From the NCBI GenBank assembly GCA_947505565.1, contig CANNLB010000138.1, positions 1 through 6,903 on the forward strand: a stretch of DNA of 6,903 nt, written 5' to 3'. This DNA comes from Acidobacteriota bacterium (lineage in GTDB: Bacteria; Acidobacteriota; Terriglobia; Bryobacterales; Bryobacteraceae). The translations under genes and the position numbers were made by a program. Under the pieces are notes generated by a model. It was not told the origin of the DNA, did no database searches, and was given only the letters and a program-made list of their open reading frames with translations. Shown here piece by piece: positions 1 to 4,740 of the stretch; position 1 is the stretch's first letter; each line of letters begins with the position of its first letter.

Positions 1-1089
1 GACCGCCGTTTGGGAGATGTCGCCGCGCCCGTTGGGTTGAATTGCGAGCAGTGAATTGCGGGCCGAGCGGCGAGCCCGGTAGAACTCCCAATCGCGTGTG
101 TTCAGGTGGCCCTTGCTGTCCAAGTCGAGCAGATAGAAGCTTTTTTGCAGTTTGGGGTCGATCTCGTCCTGGATGATTTTGCCGTCTTTGTTGGCATCGT
201 ACAGGACTAGCGCCTCGGCCCAAGTGGGGGTCTCGGTTGGCGTTTCCGCTTCGCCGCCGCCTTCGTAGCCGTGGACGAAAATCGTATCGCCATCGATGAC
301 GGCTACTGATTTCGGCTGCCAGGAGAAGCCGCGGACCCACCATAGCTTTTCGCCGGTGACGGCGTTGTAGGACGTCACTTGGTAGGCCCCGGGTACGATT
401 AACTCGGCGGGCCCGTTTTTCGGGGTGAAGATCACTGGAGTAACATAGCTGCGCGTTACTTCGGAACGATCGACGCGCCAGCGCTCGCGTCCGCTTTTCT
501 TGTCGAGGGCGAGGAGGAACGAGCCGGAATCCTGGTCGCAGACGAGAATGACGAGGTCGCCGAAGACGATCGGCGAGGAGCCATGTCCGTTGACGTTGTT
601 GAAGGGCCCGACCGGGGTGCTCCATCGCTCGTCGCCGTCTTTGGTGTAGGAGATGATGCCGTAGTCGGCGAAGAAGACGAAGACGTTGGTTCCGTCCGTG
701 GCTGCGCTCGGCGAGGCCGGGGAGTTCACCTTCTGGTACCGTTCGATGCGGGGCCGGGGAGCCTGGCGCCGCCAGAGGATGTTGCCGGTTTTGCGATCCA
801 AGCAGAGGGTGAAGAGCTTTCCGCCTTGGTCGACGACCTTGTCGCCGCGCCCGGCGTCGACCCGTTCGCCTCCCTCGGCTCCGGTGAGGAAGATGAGGTC
901 GCCGGTGATGACGGGCGAGGAGTGGCCGAAGGGCAGGGCCGTCTTCCATACGACGTTCCTCGTGGGTCCAAACTCGGTGGGCGCCTTGGTGACGGCGGCG
1001 ACGCCCGAACCGTTGACGCCGCGGAACATAGGCCAGTCGGCGGCGGAGAGAACTGTCGCCGTCAGGAGCAGGAGAAGTCGCATTAGCAT
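1..1089 (-). CDS. Secreted PQQ-type beta-propeller repeat protein with EF-hand insertion (3' end outside window)
   Basis: This reading frame stays open to the left edge, so the C-terminus is missing; about 361 residues are visible. Two in-frame ATGs (1089 and 1083) are possible starts. Neither has a clear Shine-Dalgarno; numbering below uses 1083. The N-terminus MRLLLLLTATVLSAA looks like a Sec signal peptide with cleavage before DWPMFRG, a common mature start in this family, so the protein is probably periplasmic or extracellular. Propeller (BamB/PQQ-like) blades show as repeated LDxxTGxxxW-type motifs near residues 95-104, 192-202 and 239-248. At residues 296-307 is a perfect 12-residue EF-hand loop (DANKDGKIIQDE). 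A degenerate second loop follows at 320-331, with Lys in the fifth position. After it, propeller-like sequence (LLAIQPNGRGDIS) resumes. The family includes quinoprotein dehydrogenases and non-enzymatic scaffolds; with the C-terminus unseen I cannot tell which. It lies 17 bp after the FKBP gene, so the two are probably co-transcribed. Confidence 0.88.
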   Translation of the reverse strand, partial: MLMRLLLLLTATVLSAADWPMFRGVNGSGVAAVTKAPTEFGPTRNVVWKTALPFGHSSPVITGDLIFLTGAEGGERVDAGRGDKVVDQGGKLFTLCLDRKTGNILWRRQAPRPRIERYQKVNSPASPSAATDGTNVFVFFADYGIISYTKDGDERWSTPVGPFNNVNGHGSSPIVFGDLVILVCDQDSGSFLLALDKKSGRERWRVDRSEVTRSYVTPVIFTPKNGPAELIVPGAYQVTSYNAVTGEKLWWVRGFSWQPKSVAVIDGDTIFVHGYEGGGEAETPTETPTWAEALVLYDANKDGKIIQDEIDPKLQKSFYLLDLDSKGHLNTRDWEFYRARRSARNSLLAIQPNGRGDISQTAV

Positions 1090-1106
1090 GCGAATAGGAT
1101 ACGTGA

Positions 1107-1487
1107 TTAACGAATGGAGATCAGTTCAACGTCGAAGATGAGGGCCGAGTGGGGCGGGATATCGCCACCCGCCCCGCGGGCACCGTAGCCAAGTTCGGAG
1201 GGGATGTAGAGCCGGTACTTGGAGCCGGTGGTCATCAGTTGAAGGCCTTCGGTCCAGCCGGCGATGACGCGATTCAGGGGGAAGGAGATCGTTTCTTTGC
1301 GCTGGTAGCTGGAGTCGAAAACTTTGCCGTTGATCAGTCGACCTTCGTAGTGGACCTCGACGGTGCTGGTGGGCCCGGGCTTGGGGCCGGTACCTTCCTG
1401 CAAGACTTCGTATTGCAAACCCGAGGGGGTCTTGATGATCCCTTCTTTCAGGGCGTTTTCTTCGAGAAACTTCTTTCCAACTTCCAT
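1107..1487 (-). CDS. FKBP-type peptidyl-prolyl cis-trans isomerase, short single-domain form
   Basis: This 126-residue protein should catalyse cis-trans isomerisation of Xaa-Pro bonds during protein folding. The FKBP domain fills residues 24-126. Residues matching the FKBP12 pocket are all present: Tyr47 (VHYEG), Phe57-Asp58 (VFDSS), Phe69, Val74-Ile75 (RVIAGW), Trp78, Tyr101 (LGYGARG), Ile110 and Phe118, so an active enzyme is expected. The first 20 residues (GKKFLEENALKEGI) resemble the hinge that precedes the FKBP domain in FklB/Mip/FkpA proteins. The helical dimerisation domain of those proteins is absent, and the frame upstream of the ATG soon meets a TGA. There is no signal peptide, so a cytoplasmic location is inferred. 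No clear ribosome site precedes the start. The secreted propeller gene follows after 17 bp. Confidence 0.95.
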   Translation of the reverse strand: MEVGKKFLEENALKEGIIKTPSGLQYEVLQEGTGPKPGPTSTVEVHYEGRLINGKVFDSSYQRKETISFPLNRVIAGWTEGLQLMTTGSKYRLYIPSELGYGARGAGGDIPPHSALIFDVELISIR

Positions 1488-1656
1488 TATAGAACGGTAC
1501 CATGCAATCGATAGCTCCGACTCCGCGCACGGTGGTCAAGCGACCCGCCTGGATCGAAAACGCTGTCGAGTCGGTCGAGTTCCGTACGGCGGCGGACGAA
1601 GTTATGGAGCGCCCGTTAGGCAAGAATGTCTCGGATGGAACGGGTCATGCAGGAAA
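1488..1656. other. Unassigned spacer between FKBP gene and the YdhR-like remnant
   Basis: I see no convincing gene here. A plus-strand frame from 1502 to 1711 (69 codons) is open and has moderate GC at third positions. However, its start lies only 14 bp head-to-head from the FKBP start, its end runs antisense into the YdhR-like remnant, and its sequence resembles nothing I recognise. On the minus strand, a TTGACC box at 1534-1539 could be a -35 element for the FKBP gene, but no good -10 box lies at standard spacing. This may be the FKBP promoter region or further decayed sequence. Confidence 0.4.
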
Positions 1657-1926
1657 CTACTCTATCCAACCTCGGGTGGCGCGGGTTGGCGATTCGAGGA
1701 CCGCGAAATAGCGGACGGTGATGTTAGTCAGGTTTGGGTGACTGGCTGCGCTGGCAAAGAGAGCCGATTGCTGGAAGTCGGCGAGGGCTTGGCGATCTTT
1801 CCAGGCGTAGACGCCTCTGTAGGTGTTGGTTGCCGTATCGGCCAGCCAAGTCTTGGCTTCGCAGGCCTGGGGTTAGTCGGCCCCGAAAAAAGTGCCCAAT
1901 TGAAAGTTAATGATGAGGATGTGCAT
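1657..1926 (-). pseudogene. Remnant of a YdhR-family (putative monooxygenase, ferredoxin-like fold) gene
   Basis: Reading the minus strand from ATG at 1926 gives MHILIINFQLGTFFGAD, then an in-frame TAA, then in the same frame CEAKTWLADTATNTYRGVYAW, KDRQALADFQ, HPNLTNITVRYFAVLE and SPTRATRG before TAG at 1657-1659. The start, the WLAD...TNTYxGVY core and the ITVRxFAVLExPTRxTRG tail fit small (about 100-residue) YdhR-type proteins, dimeric alpha/beta-barrel proteins annotated as putative monooxygenases. The remnant has 89 codons including stops. From memory of the family, roughly 15 residues normally lie between the first strand and the core, ending in a PGL motif. Here that stretch is replaced by a short sequence with the stop. 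The bases CCAGGCCTGCGAAGCC would read PGL then EA if one G were removed. A deletion plus a small indel therefore likely inactivated it. No start after the stop would restore a complete protein. The family call is from motif memory. Confidence 0.72.
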
Positions 1927-1928
1927 GG

Positions 1929-1956
1929 CTCCCAGCCTAAGTTACTCGGCTGGGAG
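1929..1956. repeat. GC-rich stem-loop (9-bp perfect arms, 10-nt loop)
   Basis: CTCCCAGCC at 1929-1937 pairs perfectly with GGCTGGGAG at 1948-1956 around a 10-base loop. On the minus strand it lies about 35 bases after the isomerase stop codon and ends two bases before the ATG of the YdhR-like remnant. It could end or attenuate transcription from the isomerase operon, but no T-run follows the stem on either strand, so a standard intrinsic terminator is not supported. The downstream arm contains GGGAG, which could be a masked Shine-Dalgarno for the remnant, though its 2-nt spacing is too short. Confidence 0.5.
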
Positions 1957-1990
1957 ATTCAGGAGGAGTGAGTTAGGAGTTGATGACCTT

Positions 1991-2926
1991 TTAGGCCAGG
2001 GCCGTTTGGCAGTAGGAGAGGCACTTCTTCATTTCGGCCATGACGGTGGTCCCTTCGCCGATCGCGTATTCCAGTTCGATATTGGCGGGCCACTTGTACT
2101 TTTCGGTCTTCATGAGTTGCAGGACTTCTTTTATGGGGGTGCTGCCTTTGCCCCATTCGAGGTTGTCGGCCCCTTCGGTTTTGAACTTCCGGTCTTTCAG
2201 ATGGAAGCTGGAGATCCGCGAGGCGTTGGCTTTGATGAACGGTACGGGTGACTTACTGATGGCGGCGGTGAAGTGGCCGACGTCCAAGTTGATGCTGTTG
2301 TATTTGGATTGGCCGAGGGCGGTCTCCCAGCTCCTTTCGTCTACCTGCAGATGATTGTGGTAGCCGGCGTAGATCTTGTGTTTGGCGGCGAAGTCGCCGA
2401 TGCGCTGGGTGAGTTTGGCGTCGGTCGGTAGCTCCATGGTGACCGATTGCGCTCCGAGTGCTTTGGCGACTCCGAAGACGTAGTCATACTCTTCGTCCGT
2501 CATTCCCGTCGTGAGGCCTAACTTGACGATGGGGATGTTTACCCCGGCGTCGTTGTACATTTTGCGCAGTGCCTTGTACTTATCCATCGAGACCGAGAGG
2601 CGCCACTGCTTGCGTTCGTCGGCGAGTTTTTTCATGGCGGCTTGGCGTTCCGGGGTCATCTGGCGACCGCCGCCTCCGCCAAAGGCTGGGCCGCGGGCCT
2701 CGGGTGCTCCGGCGAAGCTTTCGGCGGCGTCACCCATCAGCTCGATGGAGCTGATGCCGAGTTCGGTGCAGTACTTGAGCAGATCGGGGGCGGTGCTGGG
2801 GAGAGACCGGAAGCAGTAGGTGATCGCTCCGATTTGTACGCCCGAAAACTTTGAGTTGGGCTTGCTGAACAAGCTGGTGGCTGGCAGCGCGGCCAAGGCC
2901 AATTTCCCTAATTCGCGTCGATTCAT
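1991..2926 (-). CDS. Tat-exported sugar phosphate isomerase/epimerase-like TIM-barrel protein
   Basis: This 311-residue protein belongs to the xylose isomerase-like TIM-barrel superfamily (AP endonuclease 2 fold), whose members include sugar epimerases and isomerases. The N-terminus MNRRELGKLALAALPATSLF has the twin-arginine pattern followed by a short hydrophobic stretch, so export in folded form is likely. Probable divalent-metal and catalytic residues by family motif are Glu165 (MELPTD), His190/His192 (GYHNH), Asp215 and His218 (LDVGHF), His242 and Asp244 (FHLKDR) and Glu284/Glu286 (IELEY). GKGSTPIKEVL (from 259) is the usual loop before the last strand. A Gly-rich stretch at about 83-87 within the 74-95 insertion looks like a flexible loop. 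The start lies 28 bp after the dehydratase-like gene, so one transcript is likely. The substrate cannot be read from sequence; the name 'sugar phosphate' is a family label and may not hold outside the cytoplasm. Confidence 0.9.
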   Translation of the reverse strand: MNRRELGKLALAALPATSLFSKPNSKFSGVQIGAITYCFRSLPSTAPDLLKYCTELGISSIELMGDAAESFAGAPEARGPAFGGGGGRQMTPERQAAMKKLADERKQWRLSVSMDKYKALRKMYNDAGVNIPIVKLGLTTGMTDEEYDYVFGVAKALGAQSVTMELPTDAKLTQRIGDFAAKHKIYAGYHNHLQVDERSWETALGQSKYNSINLDVGHFTAAISKSPVPFIKANASRISSFHLKDRKFKTEGADNLEWGKGSTPIKEVLQLMKTEKYKWPANIELEYAIGEGTTVMAEMKKCLSYCQTALA

Positions 2927-2954
2927 GCTCGCATTATTTCACAGCGCGCCGGGG

Positions 2955-4160
2955 CTAGCCCCACCAGACTTCGCCGGCGGCGAGGTGGGCTTTGGCGGTG
3001 TCGGGGTTGATGTCGTACCCGAGGCCGGGTTTGTCGGTGGCGGCGATGTGACCGTCCTTGATGTAGGGGCCGTCGAGGAGGATCAGCTTGTCCATCCAAC
3101 CGCCCTTGCCGGTGACTGTTTCCATGGCGATGAAGTCGCGGATGCTGGTAGCCCATTGGGCGTTGGCGTAGGTGTTGACCTGGCTGCCGGTGTTGTGGGT
3201 GCCCATGGGGATGCCGAAGGGAGCGGCTAGATCGGCGATGCGCTTGGTTTCGAGGAAGCCGCCGGAGTTGCGGAGATCGGGGTGGAGGATGTCAGCGCCT
3301 TGATTGAGGATGAAGGGGAGGAATCCTTCGCGGCGGGCGAGATTTTCGCCCATGCAGATGGGGACTTCGGAGCTGGCGCAGAGGCGTTTCCAGGAGTCAG
3401 AGTAGTCTACGATGAGGGGGTCTTCGAGCCAGACGGGCTTGATGCCTTCGACGGCTTTGGCGATCTGGATGGCGGTGCGGACGTCGTATTCCCAATGGCA
3501 ATGGACCATGATGTCGTGGTCCCAGCCGACGGCTTCGCGGCAGTTTTCGTAACCCTTTTGGAGGTTGACCAGATCCTTGGTGGAAAGGGTTCGGTTCGAG
3601 TGTTTGTCGTGGGCGAAGACGAACTTGTGGCAAGTGAAGCCGGCGGGGTCGGCTTTGACCTGGGCGGCCCATTCGCGGCAGGAGGCTTTGTCGAGTTGGT
3701 CCTTGGGGGCGGCGTGGTTGTAAACGCGGGTTTTATTAGAGAAACGGCCGCCGAGCAGGGTGGATGAGGGGACGTTGAGGAGTTTGCCGGCGAGGTCCCA
3801 GAGGGCCATTTCGATGCCGGAGGCGGCGCGCATAAGGTTGTGGGCGGAGCCGTCGGTGCGGCCGCCGGAGAGACTGCCTTGGTTGACGCCGAGGAGGGTA
3901 TAGAGCTTGTCGATTTCGAGGGGGTCCTTGCCGATGAGCCAGGGGCGGAGGGAGAGGATCTGCTCCTTGACGGCGACACCGGGGGAGCCGTAGGCTTCGG
4001 CGATGCCGTAGGTGCCGTTGTCGGAGGTGATTTTGACGAGGACGTAGGTGCGGTCGCCCTGGATCACCATGGTCTGGAGGTTGGTGATTTTGTGGCGGGC
4101 GGAGGCGGCCTGGGCGAGGGAGACGAAGGGGAGAGCGGCGAGGAGTGAGCGTCTAGTCAT
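2955..4160 (-). CDS. Tat-exported mandelate racemase/enolase-superfamily sugar-acid dehydratase-like protein
   Basis: This 401-residue protein starts with a twin-arginine signal (MTRRSLLAALPFVSLAQAASA). An enolase-type N-terminal capping domain follows (about 24-140), then the TIM-barrel domain (about 145-385). By alignment to mandelate racemase and galactonate/mannonate dehydratases from memory, the second and third metal ligands are Glu246 (WLEDP) and Glu272 (MGEN). Asp295 (HPDLRNSGG), His322 (GTHNTGS) and Glu347 (AMETV) match the general base dyad and the following acid. The first metal-ligand position, normally Asp in IMVDxN or VDFH, is His220 here (IMVHCHWEYD), with His222 two residues later. 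The DNA codon is CAT, so this is not a translation slip. The likely reaction is dehydration of an aldonate-type sugar acid, but the substrate is not predictable. The isomerase-like gene follows after 28 bp. No clear Shine-Dalgarno precedes the start; upstream lies a short region shared with the divergent DinB remnant. Confidence 0.92.
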   Translation of the reverse strand: MTRRSLLAALPFVSLAQAASARHKITNLQTMVIQGDRTYVLVKITSDNGTYGIAEAYGSPGVAVKEQILSLRPWLIGKDPLEIDKLYTLLGVNQGSLSGGRTDGSAHNLMRAASGIEMALWDLAGKLLNVPSSTLLGGRFSNKTRVYNHAAPKDQLDKASCREWAAQVKADPAGFTCHKFVFAHDKHSNRTLSTKDLVNLQKGYENCREAVGWDHDIMVHCHWEYDVRTAIQIAKAVEGIKPVWLEDPLIVDYSDSWKRLCASSEVPICMGENLARREGFLPFILNQGADILHPDLRNSGGFLETKRIADLAAPFGIPMGTHNTGSQVNTYANAQWATSIRDFIAMETVTGKGGWMDKLILLDGPYIKDGHIAATDKPGLGYDINPDTAKAHLAAGEVWWG

Positions 4161-4215
4161 CGAGGGGATTCTATCGTATCTGGAGAGTGCGTAGAGTATA
4201 GGGAGGTCAAACGAC

Positions 4216-4740
4216 GTTTGGGAACTGATTGCGGATGTGGGGGCGGCGCGGGTGCGGGTGGTTGCCGCGGTGACGGGCTAGACGGGGGCGGAGGGGGAGT
4301 GGAAGCCCGACGCGGAGACTTGGTCAATCGGCGAAAACGTGGAGCATCTGGTGTTGGCGGAGTATTCGGGCATCAACCGGATGTGGCGGGCGGTGGAGGC
4401 GGTCAAGCGGGGGAGGTTCCGGTGAGGTTCCGAACAAGGGCCTTTCAATTGAGGCGATCATCGAGGGGACCTGGAAGCCGCGGGAGTTGGCTCCGCCGAT
4501 GGCGGTGCCGCAGTTTGGGGGCCGCTGGATTTTTGGGTGGCGTCGCTGTGGTCTTGCGAGCCTCTGCTGGCGGCGTTGGGAGATGAGTTGGAGAGGCTCG
4601 ATTTAGAGACGGTGGTTTTTCCGCACTTCCTTTGTGGGCCGATGGACGCGCGGCAGCGGATCGTGATTTTGCGTTTCCATATGGACCGGCATGTCGACCA
4701 GATCGAACGGACTAGGGCACTCCCAGCGAAGAGAGAATAA
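4216..4740 (+). pseudogene. Decayed DinB-family (DinB_2, four-helix metal-binding) gene
   Basis: Joining three plus-strand segments reconstructs a protein of about 170 residues, the usual DinB/YfiT-like length. Segment A (4216-4422) reads VWELIADVGAARVRVVAAVTG, a TAG stop at 4279-4281, then WKPDAETWSIGENVEHLVLA and INRMWRAVEAVKRG. Segment B (from about 4427) is in another frame: VPNKGLSIEAIIEGTWKPRE to PMAVPQFGG. Segment C (about 4519-4740) returns to the first frame: PLDFWVASL, FPHFLCGPMDARQR, FHMDRHVDQIERT, stop TAA. The three family metal-ligand histidines (NVEHLV and FHMDRH) survive. A good Shine-Dalgarno (GGGAGG, 4201-4206) lies upstream, but no ATG, GTG or TTG is in frame at normal spacing, so the start also seems lost. 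Family members are thiol-transferase or damage-inducible-like proteins, often of unknown role. Good residual similarity implies recent inactivation, or several read errors. Confidence 0.8.
4413..4432 (+). repeat. Near-tandem direct repeat GAGGTTCCG, 11-bp period, at the DinB frameshift
   Basis: GAGGTTCCG occurs at 4413-4421 and again at 4424-4432, separated by GT. The switch from the first to the second DinB reading frame falls exactly here. Removing one 11-bp copy and adding back one G gives codons reading KRG-E-VPNKG without a stop. The repeat is thus best explained as a small slippage duplication that helped break the gene. Confidence 0.6.

Noticed and set aside
1126..1623. Minus-strand open frame of 165 codons overlapping the FKBP gene
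   Set aside because: Most of it is the FKBP gene read in another frame, giving an Arg/Pro-rich product with no recognisable domain.
1502..1711. Small plus-strand open frame of 69 codons
   Set aside because: It starts 14 bp head-to-head from the FKBP start, ends antisense within the YdhR-like remnant, has no Shine-Dalgarno, and resembles no family I know.
2951..2962. Perfect 12-bp palindrome GGGGCTAGCCCC containing the stop codon of the dehydratase-like gene
   Set aside because: As a hairpin it has only a 4-bp stem and no T-run, and such a palindrome is unremarkable in GC-rich DNA.
4161..4215. Promoter for the dehydratase-like gene using TTGACC (minus strand, 4205-4210) as -35
   Set aside because: No acceptable -10 box lies 16-18 bp downstream; the nearest AT-rich hexamers are at wrong spacing.
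4209..4219. Odd palindrome AAACGACGTTT in the divergent region, as an operator
   Set aside because: It is a single short copy without a regulator gene nearby and could occur by chance.
4218..4586. Plus-strand open frame of 122 codons in the DinB remnant region
   Set aside because: It is Gly-rich and out of frame with the segments that match DinB; it is open only because of base composition.
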